A stretch of DNA of 35,652 bases from Flavobacteriales bacterium (GCA_021741155.1 JAIOYP010000042.1:1-35652), one strand, 5' to 3'; counted from the stretch's first letter, positions 22,276 through 30,870 are shown. Made by a program: numbers and translations. The notes: a model not told the origin generated them from the sequence alone.

Positions 22276-23262
22276 TTATTTCACCACTCGCTTTTGAAGT
22301 CGAGTACCATCTTCCAAGGTTACCTGAATCATGTATGCGCCAGAACGAAGCGAAGAGCCGTCCAAATAAATTGGACTGTCCGCGCCTTGCAATGCAGTTC
22401 TCCCTTGCATATCTAATAACTCAATCCGAGCAATTTGTTCATTATTTGGTAGGGTTACATGAATACGTTCTTGTATTGGATTTGGGAAAACCGAGAGTTT
22501 ATTACTTTTCGTTTCAGAAATGGCCGTGGCTCCCGAAGCTGATGCGTAATAGGCATACATCACGGTTTCGCCTTGTTTTACAAATCTTAGCACAGGAATC
22601 CCATCCGATTGTCTAAACCAAATAATCTCCTCATTAGTAGAAAGAATACTGTTTAAAACGTACGAGCTGTCTACCTGCATGCTGCGAATACGATATACAT
22701 CGTTTGCAGTGCCATAGGGCAACACCAAGGTTCCGAAACCATCATAAATCCAATAACGGGTAACGGAACCTGTCATCGGTGCCCCTTGATTTTGAATGGT
22801 GTGTGTATGAATACTATCTGAGTACGAAAGCGGAAACGACAGGTAAGGAATGGCGGGCATGTACTGGTGATTGCTACTGGAATAAAATCCGTTCAAATAC
22901 AACGTGTCCGAAGCAGATGAATAAGAATAGAAATGGTCACGGGCAAATGGCAGCTGACCATATTCGTTAATCTGGGTAGCTAAAAATGGCGTATGGATGC
23001 TTGATGAAGAAGCTTGAAAAACATATTCTGCGGTCGGGGCAGCCCAATTGGTCCAAGGACCAGGAGTTCCAGTACTTGAAAAATCCCATGTATAATCGGA
23101 TCCGGTTAAACTCTGCTGGTCGCTGAACGGAGCCGAAACCACGGCAAAACCTATGGAAGATGCATCATTAAGTTGGAAACAATTGCTGGCCGTGAACTGT
23201 GGTTGAGCCACCAAAACCACTGAGACGGAAAGGAACAACACAAGACTAATGAACTGTTTCAT
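22276..23262 (-). CDS. Secreted protein with T9SS C-terminal sorting domain, unknown function
   Basis: A 328-residue protein with a signal peptide (MKQFISLVLFLSVSVVLVAQ). The central 230 residues are Ser/Tyr-rich with many short strands (DYTWDFSSTGTPGPW, YLSFPLSYSDSIHTHTI, VTRYWIYDGFGTL). From memory the WDFS and ADxxxRI-type pieces recur in uncharacterised T9SS cargo. The C-terminal 80 residues (LSVFPNPIQERIHVTLPN through LRSGAYMIQV and LQKRVVK) are a type A sorting domain. There is no enzymatic motif. It is probably exported and surface-attached or released; the gene stands alone. Confidence 0.7.
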   Translation of the reverse strand: MKQFISLVLFLSVSVVLVAQPQFTASNCFQLNDASSIGFAVVSAPFSDQQSLTGSDYTWDFSSTGTPGPWTNWAAPTAEYVFQASSSSIHTPFLATQINEYGQLPFARDHFYSYSSASDTLYLNGFYSSSNHQYMPAIPYLSFPLSYSDSIHTHTIQNQGAPMTGSVTRYWIYDGFGTLVLPYGTANDVYRIRSMQVDSSYVLNSILSTNEEIIWFRQSDGIPVLRFVKQGETVMYAYYASASGATAISETKSNKLSVFPNPIQERIHVTLPNNEQIARIELLDMQGRTALQGADSPIYLDGSSLRSGAYMIQVTLEDGTRLQKRVVK

Positions 23263-23347
23263 TTTTTACGGTTTTAGGGTATCAAAGATTTCTGGTCCTA
23301 GTGAGATTCAGCTACGTAATTCAACGTAATTTAATTGATATTGTACA

Positions 23348-23860
23348 TCACAATAACCCCAACGCTTCACCCAAAAGCATTCGATGTTCTTTATCAAGAT
23401 GGATGTTTCCCTGTTCATCCGTCAGTTGATTCCGATAGAGCGGAAGTTCCGTAACGATTTTGGCATTGCAAGCTTTGAGGGTTTGCAGTAATGAGATCAT
23501 AGCATATTCGCCACGGGTCGGAGCAGGAGTGAAGGTGATGGGAAGCATGGACTTTCCCGAAAGTTCGCCAGAAATAGTCATCCATTCCAAGGCATTTTTC
23601 AAAGCTGCAGGAATGTTGTGTAAGTATTCTGGTGTGCAGATGATAACGGAATCAGCGTTGACCACTTTCTGTTTGAATTCCTGAACGGATTCAGGAACAC
23701 CTGCTTCTTGCAATTGAGGTGAAAAAAGCGGAAAATGCTGAAGTCCCTCAAAGACTTCTATCTGATAAGAACCTTCAAACGAACGTTTAATCACTTGAAG
23801 TAACGCAGCATTCGAACTGTTTTCGCTGGCAGAGCCACTTATGGCAAATATCTTTTTCAT
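23348..23860 (-). CDS. NADPH-dependent FMN reductase family protein
   Basis: A 170-residue flavodoxin-like protein. It has the N-terminal phosphate-binding loop ISGSASENSSN, the SVIICTPEYLHNIPAALKNALEWM segment (the conserved PEY-N-IP-xLKNAxDW region of the family) and a FTPAPTRGE segment. Members reduce FMN or azo and quinone substrates with NAD(P)H in the cytoplasm. The substrate is unknown. No neighbour on this strand supports a pathway; the divergent gene encodes a TlpA-like redox protein, which may be coincidence. Confidence 0.85.
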   Translation of the reverse strand: MKKIFAISGSASENSSNAALLQVIKRSFEGSYQIEVFEGLQHFPLFSPQLQEAGVPESVQEFKQKVVNADSVIICTPEYLHNIPAALKNALEWMTISGELSGKSMLPITFTPAPTRGEYAMISLLQTLKACNAKIVTELPLYRNQLTDEQGNIHLDKEHRMLLGEALGLL

Positions 23861-24006
23861 TCAATCACAAATCCATTTTTCAATCATGGAAAAATACGAA
23901 TGCTGGAATTTATTCACCAACCCTTAGATTTGAATGGTCGGTGGTTTAAATTATTTATGATGACCGATTAATTTGGTAGTTCACAACATAACTAACATCA
24001 TTCGGC

Positions 24007-24014
24007 TATTTTTG
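24007..24014 (+). promoter_or_regulatory. -7 promoter element for the TlpA-like gene
   Basis: TATTTTTG matches TAnnTTTG exactly, 28 bases before the ATG at 24043. A -33 element at normal distance is not clear. Confidence 0.4.
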
Positions 24015-24042
24015 ACTACTCGAATTCACCTAAAACTAGCTA

Positions 24043-25062
24043 ATGAGGTACATTTCACTTTCTACCATAATCACGTTCTTTCTTGTACAAACGTGTTTTT
24101 CACAGAGCGCAACACTTTCAGGACAGATACAAGCCCCAACTGGCGATAGTGTGTTTTTGCAGACTAATGTAAAAACAAGCAAAGGCTTTGAAACGGTCAT
24201 TCTTGCTTCAGCTAAGTTGAATAATAAAGGTGAATTTACACTTACAACCAAGCTTGATAGCGCACAACTTGTGTCCTTTTTTGACGGAACTGAGACCACT
24301 TCCTTGTTTCTGGTTCCAGGAGACAATATTTCTATGACGATGCACGCGGCCATTTTTGATGAGTCGATTATCTACAGTGGAAAAGGTGGCAGTAGGAACA
24401 ATGCTCTGGCTTCATTAGCACTAGCTGGAGAAATAAACTACCTGATGGGTGAGCGACTGAAAAGTGATTTAGACACCACCGCGTTGTTTGAGTTAATGGA
24501 TGATTATGCTCGGAAAACGATAAACGCTATTGCTTACTATGCCTTAGCATTTCCTGAAATGAAAACTCATTTGGAAAAGTCTTCGAAACAAACGGAGGCT
24601 TCTACCAAAAGACAGAAGGAAAGTATTCTTTCGGAGCTAGCGCTAGAAATACTCAGAAAGAAACTGGCTGGATCACCAGTGCTTGACATTACAGGAGTTG
24701 ACCTGGATGGCAAAACGCTAAGTCTGTCAGCGTTTAAAGGAAAGACCACAGTAGTTGATTTCTGGGCTACGTGGTGCGGACCATGCAAAACCGAAATGCC
24801 ATATCTCAAGAAATTAGAGGAAGAATATGGTGATGTGAATTTTGTAAGTGTTGCTGTTTGGGATAAGGAGGAAGCTTGGAAGGATATGGCCAAACGGCTT
24901 GGATTTAAGAACAATATGTTTATTCCTAAAGAAAATAACGAGGCACTAGCGCAGTATAAGCTAGAGTATATTCCGCGCTACATGGTATTGGACAAGAACC
25001 TCAATATCGTTGATATTGACGCTCCAAGACCATCTTCCAATAAGCTTCAGAAGTTGTTCTGA
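24043..25062 (+). CDS. Exported TlpA-like disulfide reductase with N-terminal DUF4369 domain
   Basis: A 339-residue protein with a signal peptide (MRYISLSTIITFFLVQTCFSQ). Residues about 22-110 resemble DUF4369 (SGQIQAPTGDSVFLQT, then an FTLTTKLDSAQLVSFFDG strand pair). A helical stretch follows, and residues about 210-335 are a thioredoxin-like AhpC/TSA domain with WATWCGPCKTEMPYL and the cis-proline in YIPRYMVLD. Such proteins reduce periplasmic disulfides, for example in cytochrome c maturation or in repair of oxidised envelope proteins, usually fed by a CcdA/DsbD-type donor, which is not in this window. The C-terminus (SSNKLQKLF) is slightly short of the usual ending. Confidence 0.85.
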   Translation: MRYISLSTIITFFLVQTCFSQSATLSGQIQAPTGDSVFLQTNVKTSKGFETVILASAKLNNKGEFTLTTKLDSAQLVSFFDGTETTSLFLVPGDNISMTMHAAIFDESIIYSGKGGSRNNALASLALAGEINYLMGERLKSDLDTTALFELMDDYARKTINAIAYYALAFPEMKTHLEKSSKQTEASTKRQKESILSELALEILRKKLAGSPVLDITGVDLDGKTLSLSAFKGKTTVVDFWATWCGPCKTEMPYLKKLEEEYGDVNFVSVAVWDKEEAWKDMAKRLGFKNNMFIPKENNEALAQYKLEYIPRYMVLDKNLNIVDIDAPRPSSNKLQKLF

Positions 25063-25074
25063 TTTAACGCAACG

Positions 25075-25572
25075 CTACTCTAACATCAACTGCATAAACA
25101 CCACATTCAGCCACGTATCGAACTTAAAACCGACTTCTGTAAACGTGCCAACCACTTCAAACCCAAATTTGCGGTGAAACTCCACACTTCCCATGTTGCT
25201 CGAATCAATACCAGCTATCATGGTATGAAATCCGCCAGCTTTTGCTTGTCGGATAAGATCTCTCAGAAGAGCATTTCCAATGGCTTTCCCCCGATAGTCT
25301 TTGTGAACGTAAACCGAATGTTCTATGCTAAATTGGTACGCTATTCGTGCTCTAAACGGTCCGTAGGTGCCAAATCCAATCACCTTTCCGTCTTGTTCGG
25401 CAACAATAATGGGCCACGCATTCTCCTGTTTATCCTTAAACCAAGCGAGCTGTGTTTCTAAGCTTCTTGCTTCGTATTCGTAGAGCACGGTTGAGTGCAG
25501 AATCTCATGATTGGTGATTTCCAATATGGCTGGAATATCGTGTTCTGTTGCCGTACGAATTTGAATGTTCAT
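25075..25572 (-). CDS. GNAT-family N-acetyltransferase (phosphinothricin acetyltransferase-like)
   Basis: A 165-residue acetyltransferase starting at the ATG at 25572 (MNIQIRTATEHDIPAILEI); the frame runs to 25710 but that extension overlaps the divergent kinase promoter. It has motif A (HSVYVHKDYRGKAIGNALLR), with acetyl-CoA-binding R-G-K-A-I-G-x-A, and motif B (GIDSSNMGSVEFHRKFGFEVVGTF), which resembles the phosphinothricin N-acetyltransferase and MnaT branch. The substrate is unknown; related proteins acetylate amino acids or toxins. A TATTTTCG (one mismatch to TAnnTTTG) lies five bases before the ATG on the minus strand. Confidence 0.85.
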   Translation of the reverse strand: MNIQIRTATEHDIPAILEITNHEILHSTVLYEYEARSLETQLAWFKDKQENAWPIIVAEQDGKVIGFGTYGPFRARIAYQFSIEHSVYVHKDYRGKAIGNALLRDLIRQAKAGGFHTMIAGIDSSNMGSVEFHRKFGFEVVGTFTEVGFKFDTWLNVVFMQLMLE

Positions 25573-25627
25573 GTTTTCGAAAATAGGTGTTTTCAGAATT
25601 AATTGGCTAAATTTTTCATCATGCTTT

Positions 25628-25660
25628 ACACTTATTACCGTATTCATTACACTTGTTACC
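25628..25660. promoter_or_regulatory. LytTR-type direct-repeat operator candidate
   Basis: ACACTTATTACC (25628-25639) and ACACTTGTTACC (25649-25660) are 12-base direct repeats with one mismatch, 21 bases start to start. LytTR regulators bind two direct repeats about 21 bases apart. The second repeat ends ten bases before a -7-like TTTCTTTG (25671-25678), in front of the kinase gene whose partner is a LytTR regulator, so autoregulation is likely. Confidence 0.5.
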
Positions 25661-25698
25661 AGTAAGCCAGTTTCTTTGAAGCAATTGCGAAATTTACG

Positions 25699-27600
25699 AT
25701 GATGACCCACCTACATCGCACTATAGCTTTGGTTATGGTGTGGCTTTGTGCTCCACACTTTTCTGTTGCCCAGCATAAAGCTATGGCAGATACAGCTGTT
25801 TGTAATAGATATATAGATTCAATCCAGATCTACATGGATCGCTTCGATGCAGCCGATTCGCTTCGGTATTATGCACAAAAGGTGGTTGAATGTACCGAGG
25901 CCACACATAACCGAGATGATCATAAGGATGCATTATCCGTGTTAGGCGTCACCTATTTGCGCGAGAGCAATTATCCAAAGGCTCTGGATTATTTTAAACA
26001 GGCTGAAGAAGAATGTAAAGAAATCAACGATTCCATAGGTCTTGCCAAGATTTTGATAAATATCGGCTCGATTTATATGACCACCGACAGCTTGCAGGCT
26101 GCCATGCGGATTCTGATGCGATCAATGACCATTTTTGAAAGCCTGAACGATTCGTCTACCTTGCTTTATGTCTATACGAATATTGGTTCGCTCATGGGGC
26201 GGGTGGGCAACAAATCGGAGCAGTTGGCCTATAGTAAAAAGGCTTTCGATATGGTTGATTGCAAGCTCAATTCGCGTACTGCGTTAGGGCTTGGCTGCAA
26301 TTTGGCCATAAATCTTTCAGTAAATGGATTAATCGATTCTTCTGAAGCCTTGTCGCTGAGGGTTTTGGCCGAAGCCAGACGGATTGACTATAGCAAATCA
26401 ACCACACAGATACTCAATCATTTGGCAAGCATTGCCATCACACGCGAACAATATGAACGGGCATTAACCTATACGCAGGAGGTGGTGAGCTACGAAGGCA
26501 AATTCAAGCACCATCATACTTTCCTTTATTGCTATAATTATCAAGGTAGTGCGCTTCTCAAGTTGGGAAGGGTTTCGGAAGCGGTGACCTCGCTCGAAAA
26601 AGCCTTGGAATATGCTGAATTGGACAAAGTGCCAGTGGGTAAAGAGCGAGTGTTGAATAATTTGCATCAAGCATATGCGGCCGCAGGCAAATACGCTCAG
26701 GCATACGAAACATTGAAATTGTACAAGCAAATTTCTGATACCCTGCTTGGTGAGAATAATTTTAAGACGATTAATGATCTAGAAACCAAGTATCAAACCG
26801 AGAAAAAAGAACAACTGCTTCGCGAAATGGAGCAGGAAAACCAAATTTCAGTATTGAAGGTCAAGCAACGGAACATTTGGATAATCGTGATTTTGATTCT
26901 TGGCTTCGCCACGGCCTTGAGCATCTTCTTCATCTCGCGGCAGCGATTACTGAAGCAGCAGCAAGAGGCGTTGGAGAATAGATTGCTATCGCTGCGCGTG
27001 CAACTAAATCCGCATTTCATATTCAATGCGCTCACAGCTGTTCAGAACTATATGTTGGGCGGAAAGGATTTGCGCGAAGCCGTGCGCTACCTCTCCAATT
27101 TTGCCAAGGTGATGCGGGCATTCTTAGAATACAATCAGGAGGAGACCATTACGCTTGATAAGGAATTGCATGCACTTGAGCTTTACGTTGGAATTCAAAA
27201 ACTGCGGTTCAGCAACGGTTTTGAGTTTGATGTGGAGATGGATGAAGCGTTAAATCCAGAGGAGGTGCTTGTGCCGCCAATGATATTGCAGCCGCTCATC
27301 GAAAACGCCATTGAGCACGGCATTCGGAACATGGATAATGGAAAAATCTCCTTGAACTACGAATTGCAAGGAAATTCCTTAGTAATGAAGCTAAGAGATA
27401 ATGGCATTGGCAGAAAACGGGCAGCAATTGACGGACCGAAAGTGGAGGAGAAGACCTCCCTTGCTACGCGCATAACAGAAGAACGAATCGGTCTGCTCAA
27501 TCGCAAAAAGAAAGGCACTTATTCTATTGAATTTGCAGATGCGAACGAAGATGGTACTGGAACAGTGGTTACATTCAAAATCCCATTCGCGCAGCTATGA
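25699..27600 (+). CDS. TPR-containing LytS-type sensor histidine kinase
   Basis: A 633-residue kinase. A signal peptide (to about residue 25) is followed by a periplasmic tetratricopeptide region (about 50-350) with repeats such as SNYPKALDYFKQAEEECKE and KLGRVSEAVTSLEKALEYA. A short coiled coil (about 355-390) leads to one membrane helix (392-412). The cytoplasmic part has the His_kinase domain with LNPHFIFNALTAVQNYM (His439 as the phosphorylated residue) and an HATPase_c domain with N-box PLIENAIEHGI and later LRDNGIGRKRA. The periplasmic TPR probably senses a protein or envelope signal. The stop codon overlaps the ATG of the next gene (ATGA), so the pair is translationally coupled. Confidence 0.9.
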   Translation: MMTHLHRTIALVMVWLCAPHFSVAQHKAMADTAVCNRYIDSIQIYMDRFDAADSLRYYAQKVVECTEATHNRDDHKDALSVLGVTYLRESNYPKALDYFKQAEEECKEINDSIGLAKILINIGSIYMTTDSLQAAMRILMRSMTIFESLNDSSTLLYVYTNIGSLMGRVGNKSEQLAYSKKAFDMVDCKLNSRTALGLGCNLAINLSVNGLIDSSEALSLRVLAEARRIDYSKSTTQILNHLASIAITREQYERALTYTQEVVSYEGKFKHHHTFLYCYNYQGSALLKLGRVSEAVTSLEKALEYAELDKVPVGKERVLNNLHQAYAAAGKYAQAYETLKLYKQISDTLLGENNFKTINDLETKYQTEKKEQLLREMEQENQISVLKVKQRNIWIIVILILGFATALSIFFISRQRLLKQQQEALENRLLSLRVQLNPHFIFNALTAVQNYMLGGKDLREAVRYLSNFAKVMRAFLEYNQEETITLDKELHALELYVGIQKLRFSNGFEFDVEMDEALNPEEVLVPPMILQPLIENAIEHGIRNMDNGKISLNYELQGNSLVMKLRDNGIGRKRAAIDGPKVEEKTSLATRITEERIGLLNRKKKGTYSIEFADANEDGTGTVVTFKIPFAQL

Positions 27601-28322
27601 AAGCACTGATTATTGACGATGAACAGAATGTGCGCGAAGCACTTAGAGGTCTTTTGCGGCTTTGGTCGCCCGAAACAGAGGTGCTGGGCGAAGCATCAAA
27701 TGTGAGTGAGGCTTTGGAGAGAATCAACTCCTTAAAACCAGACCTAATCTTTCTTGATGTGGAAATGGGTGATGGAACGGGTTTCGACCTTCTCAGACAA
27801 CTTCCAAAGCGCGATTTTGAGGTGATATTCGCTACAGCCCATCAGCATTACGCTATTGAAGCAATCAGAATGAGTGCCTGCGATTTTTTACTTAAACCCA
27901 TCGATCCAGATGATCTTGTGGCAGCCATTGAACGTGCCAAGACGCATTGGCATCAGCATGGAGGTGATCCGATTGACGTAATGCTTCAGCACGCATCTGG
28001 CATCAAAGACCGCATTGTTCTTAAAGACATGGAGAATATCTACGTGCTTAAAATTGAAGATATCATCCATTGTGAGGCAGATGGTCGCTATACGCGATTT
28101 CATGTAAAGAGCCAAGCAAAGCCCATATTGGTTTCTACCAACCTCAAGGAATATGAACAGTTATTAACTCCTTCGGGATTTGCGCGCATCCATCATTCGC
28201 ACCTCATCAATCTGAGCCACGTTCAACGTATTGATAAGGTCAACCTTACTGTTCATCTCTCCGAGAATCAAAAGGTGCCTATTTCAGTCCGTAAGAAGGA
28301 CGAGCTGCTGAAAAGGTTGTAA
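27597..28322 (+). CDS. LytTR-family response regulator
   Basis: A 241-residue regulator. The receiver domain (residues 1-about 120) has the acidic pair Asp7/Asp8, the phosphoacceptor Asp54 in LIFLDVEMGDG, the conserved Thr/Ala of IFATAHQ and the Lys in FLLKPI. The LytTR DNA-binding domain covers about 145-240 (YVLKIEDIIHCEADGRYTRF, GFARIHHSHLINLSHVQRI). It binds direct repeats; a matching candidate lies in front of the kinase gene. Expression is coupled to the kinase by a four-base overlap. Its other targets are unknown. Confidence 0.9.
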   Translation: MKALIIDDEQNVREALRGLLRLWSPETEVLGEASNVSEALERINSLKPDLIFLDVEMGDGTGFDLLRQLPKRDFEVIFATAHQHYAIEAIRMSACDFLLKPIDPDDLVAAIERAKTHWHQHGGDPIDVMLQHASGIKDRIVLKDMENIYVLKIEDIIHCEADGRYTRFHVKSQAKPILVSTNLKEYEQLLTPSGFARIHHSHLINLSHVQRIDKVNLTVHLSENQKVPISVRKKDELLKRL

Positions 28323-28323
28323 T

Positions 28324-28362
28324 CGTTATTCAGTCCAATGTGTAATAGCACAACGAATAACG
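28324..28362. other. Inverted repeat downstream of the response regulator
   Basis: CGTTATTC (28324-28331) and GAATAACG (28355-28362) are perfectly complementary around 23 bases. There is no T-tract, so a terminator function is doubtful. A second pair, TTTATCTC (28420-28427) and GAGATAAA (28448-28455), follows before the convergent phosphatase gene. Confidence 0.3.
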
Positions 28363-28469
28363 GAGAAAATGGAAGTTCAATGAAGGAGATTCGCTGCGCT
28401 CTTTCTTTTTTCAAGCAGATTTATCTCGTTGTTTCCAGAAATCTAGTGAGATAAACTTGACTGGTCTAT

Positions 28470-29597
28470 CTATTTAAGACCACACGCTTTCTTGATAACT
28501 GCATGAATTTGGGTATTCTCGAAAATGCCGCCAAGTTGTTCAGCCTTGGGGCCGAATGATAATACTGGAACCATCGTACAACTATGTCCTCCGGTAGAGA
28601 AGGAAGGCACAATGCTGTCGTAATCATCATATACTCTTTTAAATGCTCCTGTCTTCCTTTCACTTGCCATGGTAAATCCACCTGTTTCATGATCGGCTGT
28701 TACAACTACCAATGTGTTTCCCTGCGCTGCCGCAAAATCCAGCGCAGCTCCAATGGCTTTGTCAAAATCTAGCACCTCTTGAATGACATATTCTCCATCG
28801 TTGTTATGACCACCCCAATCAATCTGCGATCCTTCCACCATTAGGAAAAATGATTTCCCCTTGGCTGATAAATGATCAAGCGCCTTTTGCGTGGCCTCTG
28901 TCAGGAATTCATCTCTTCCTTTGTGCTTTGGAGTGAGACCGTCTGCTGCTAGTAGATATATCGGACGCTTGTTTCCTCCTTTCCAAGGTGTTTTGATGGA
29001 ATTGGTGTCCAACACAAATCCATGCGCCACCAACGAGTCGGAATAATCAATGGAATCTGTACGATTCATGAACCATTTGTAGCCACCTCCGGCAATAAAA
29101 TCCACATCACTATAAACAAGCTGGCGGGCAATTTCCTCTTCCATCGACCTGTCTGCTGCGTGTGCAAAAAATGAACCCGGTGTGGCATGGGTAATGGACG
29201 AAGTCGATACTATCCCTGTATTCCAGCCTATTTCAGATAATTCTTCTAAGATGGTTTTCACAGCAGTGGAGTCTAGACCCATTCCAATGGAATTGTTGTA
29301 GGTTTTTATGCCGCACGAAAAGGCAGTTGCCCCTGCTGCAGAATCGGTAATCTTATGTGTTGAGGAGTTTGTTTTTGACAATCCTATGACTGGAAATCTG
29401 GAAAAACTGGGTTCTCCATCTCCGAAGTAATAGGCACTCGATAATTGAGATAGACCCATTCCATCTCCAATCATCATAATAATGTTGAGTGGTTTTTCTG
29501 GAGAACCACTTGCTGGCTTCAAAGCTGATTGACCAAAAACGCGACTTGTGCCGATTAAAGCCATCAATAGAATCGGAACTATTTTCTTTGTTTTCAT
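28470..29597 (-). CDS. phoA: Alkaline phosphatase
   Basis: A 375-residue exported phosphomonoesterase. A signal peptide (MKTKKIVPILLMALIGTSRVFG) is followed by the metal site MMIGDGMG (Asp45) and the catalytic serine in KITDSAAGATAFS (Ser86). Other metal-binding segments are VEGSQIDWGGHNND, TADHETGGF and GGHSCTMVPV. It releases phosphate from organic phosphates outside the inner membrane. A perfect TAAGTTTG lies four bases before the ATG on the minus strand (29602-29609). No Pho-box consensus is known to me for this group, so phosphate control is not claimed. It converges with the two-component genes. Confidence 0.9.
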   Translation of the reverse strand: MKTKKIVPILLMALIGTSRVFGQSALKPASGSPEKPLNIIMMIGDGMGLSQLSSAYYFGDGEPSFSRFPVIGLSKTNSSTHKITDSAAGATAFSCGIKTYNNSIGMGLDSTAVKTILEELSEIGWNTGIVSTSSITHATPGSFFAHAADRSMEEEIARQLVYSDVDFIAGGGYKWFMNRTDSIDYSDSLVAHGFVLDTNSIKTPWKGGNKRPIYLLAADGLTPKHKGRDEFLTEATQKALDHLSAKGKSFFLMVEGSQIDWGGHNNDGEYVIQEVLDFDKAIGAALDFAAAQGNTLVVVTADHETGGFTMASERKTGAFKRVYDDYDSIVPSFSTGGHSCTMVPVLSFGPKAEQLGGIFENTQIHAVIKKACGLK

Positions 29598-29601
29598 GCG
29601 T

Positions 29602-29609
29602 CAAACTTA
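29602..29609 (-). promoter_or_regulatory. -7 promoter element immediately before the alkaline phosphatase gene
   Basis: On the minus strand TAAGTTTG matches TAnnTTTG and is four bases from the ATG at 29597, again predicting an essentially leaderless transcript. Confidence 0.45.
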
Positions 29610-29691
29610 AAAGTATCTATGGATAATGGTTATGCTTCAGTCGTCTATATTGGAGAAAGCTTCGTAGAGATTACATCAATCTAGAACCTCG

Positions 29692-29765
29692 TTTAGCCAC
29701 AAATGTGTACAGATTTTCGTAGATAATCTGTGTTTTTTATCTGCGGAAATCAGTTAATCTGTAGT
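29692..29765. repeat. Degenerate dispersed intergenic repeat (copy A)
   Basis: It begins TTTAGCCACAAATG and contains ACAGATT (29709-29715) and AATCTGT (29725-29731) as a perfect 7-bp inverted repeat, then further ATCTGCGGA and AATCTGTAG pieces. The opening is nearly the same as TTTAGCCACAGATG at 35512-35525. It resembles common dispersed CCACAGATT...AATCTGTG intergenic repeats. Confidence 0.45.
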
Positions 29766-29778
29766 AATGAAATTTCAG

Positions 29779-30669
29779 TTAGCAGCAACCACTTTTAGGC
29801 GTGCAACAAGACGATTCTGTCTGAATTTCTGAAAGGCGAATCTTAGGCTTAGCGGTTTTTGTTCCCGATTTTTCTGCGTAAACCGTTATGCTGAATATGC
29901 CAGTATCACCTTTGTAATATGTTTTCATTTCTTGCTCGGATAGGTATTTTTCGAGTATGTCATCGGGAATTACAATTGGTTTCTCCTTTTGAACCGACAT
30001 GTTCTCAAAACCCGTGTCTGAAATCAGTTTGAGGTAGTCAACTCGTTGAATGGCTCCAGCCACACATCCGGCATACATTTCGGCATCTTGCCGCAAGGCA
30101 TCGGGTAGTTCGCCCACCAATACAATATCTGAAATACTGAAATGACCGCCCGGTTTCAGTACCCGATGAATCTCTGAGATTACCTTTTGCTTGTTAGGCA
30201 CTAGGTTCAATACGCAGTTGCTTACCACTACATCGGCCATATCGTTGCTTACGGGCATGGCGTCAATATCTCCTTCTCTGAATTCCACGTTATTTAGTCC
30301 TAGCTTTTCGGCATTGGCACGTGCCTTTTCTATCATAATAGGCGTAAAGTCTATTCCAATTACTTTTCCTTCTGCACCTGTTTCGTGTCGGGCAACGAAA
30401 CAATCGTTTCCAGCACCTGATCCCAAATCAATAACGGTATCTCCATTCTTGATTTTTGCAAATTGGGTAGGTAATCCACAGCCTAAGCCGAGGTCGGCAT
30501 CTTCTACATACCCCGCAGTCTGCGAATAATCGTCCATCATAATATTATACACCTTATTTGTTGGAGTAGTGGCACCACAACAAGATGCTGCATTTGCAGC
30601 TTTTCCTTGTTCGGCTATTTCGGCATAACGCTCCTTAACGATTGCCTTTAATTGCTGTTCATCTTTCAT
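29779..30669 (-). CDS. arsM: Arsenite S-adenosylmethionine methyltransferase
   Basis: A 296-residue methyltransferase that converts As(III) to methylated arsenicals. The SAM site is VIDLGSGAGNDCF and VIGIDFTPIMIEKA. Three cysteines lie at the expected places, Cys64 (GLGCGLPTQF), Cys152 (SNCVLNLVP) and Cys202 (YAGCVAGAI); the 50-residue gap between the last two equals that in the algal enzyme CmArsM (Cys174 and Cys224). Additional Cys pairs occur at 30-31 (ASCCGA) and in the C-terminal tail (SSCCTPKSGCC), typical of arsenic-binding extensions. It has a good Shine-Dalgarno (AAGGAAGG) and lies 27 bases downstream of a small Cys-rich open frame. No ArsR or efflux pump is in the window. Confidence 0.9.
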   Translation of the reverse strand: MKDEQQLKAIVKERYAEIAEQGKAANAASCCGATTPTNKVYNIMMDDYSQTAGYVEDADLGLGCGLPTQFAKIKNGDTVIDLGSGAGNDCFVARHETGAEGKVIGIDFTPIMIEKARANAEKLGLNNVEFREGDIDAMPVSNDMADVVVSNCVLNLVPNKQKVISEIHRVLKPGGHFSISDIVLVGELPDALRQDAEMYAGCVAGAIQRVDYLKLISDTGFENMSVQKEKPIVIPDDILEKYLSEQEMKTYYKGDTGIFSITVYAEKSGTKTAKPKIRLSEIQTESSCCTPKSGCC

Positions 30670-30696
30670 GTTTACCTTCCTTTTTATGGTATAAGA

Positions 30697-30870
30697 TTAC
30701 CGAATTCGTACTTTAGTTGTAGCACATACAGGGCATGTTTCGTACTGACACATATCATGTGGTGTGACCACTGACCCCAATAGGGGAAATTTACATACGT
30801 TAAATCCGGGTTCCATCGCTAAGCATCCGTCAATCTCATTTCTCCCACTTTCTTTGCAATCAATAACCAT
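30697..30870 (-). CDS. Small Cys-rich protein or truncated gene upstream of arsM
   Basis: A 57-codon frame from an ATG at 30870 to TAA at 30697, extending open to 30960 without another usual start. The protein has seven Cys in 87 open codons, six of them after the ATG (IDCKESG, DGCLAM, NVCKFP, then MCQYETCPVC), the last pair resembling a zinc-ribbon knuckle. The frame lies directly before arsM on the same strand, with 27 bases between. It may be a real metal- or arsenic-related small protein, or the surviving 3' end of a longer gene, since the open part upstream of the ATG (GYCTEGTGENGVAQSG) also looks protein-like. No family recognised. Confidence 0.35.
   Translation of the reverse strand: MVIDCKESGRNEIDGCLAMEPGFNVCKFPLLGSVVTPHDMCQYETCPVCATTKVRIR

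Noticed and set aside
25573..25710. 46-residue N-terminal extension of the acetyltransferase
   Set aside because: It overlaps the kinase promoter and the direct repeats; the GNAT fold starts at MNIQIRTAT and has its own -7 element five bases upstream.
28324..28455. Two inverted repeats as terminators between the response regulator and phoA
   Set aside because: Long loops and no T-tracts on either strand, so I list them only as inverted repeats.
30191..30529. 112-residue plus-strand frame opposite arsM
   Set aside because: Antisense to a firmly identified methyltransferase, with no family features of its own.
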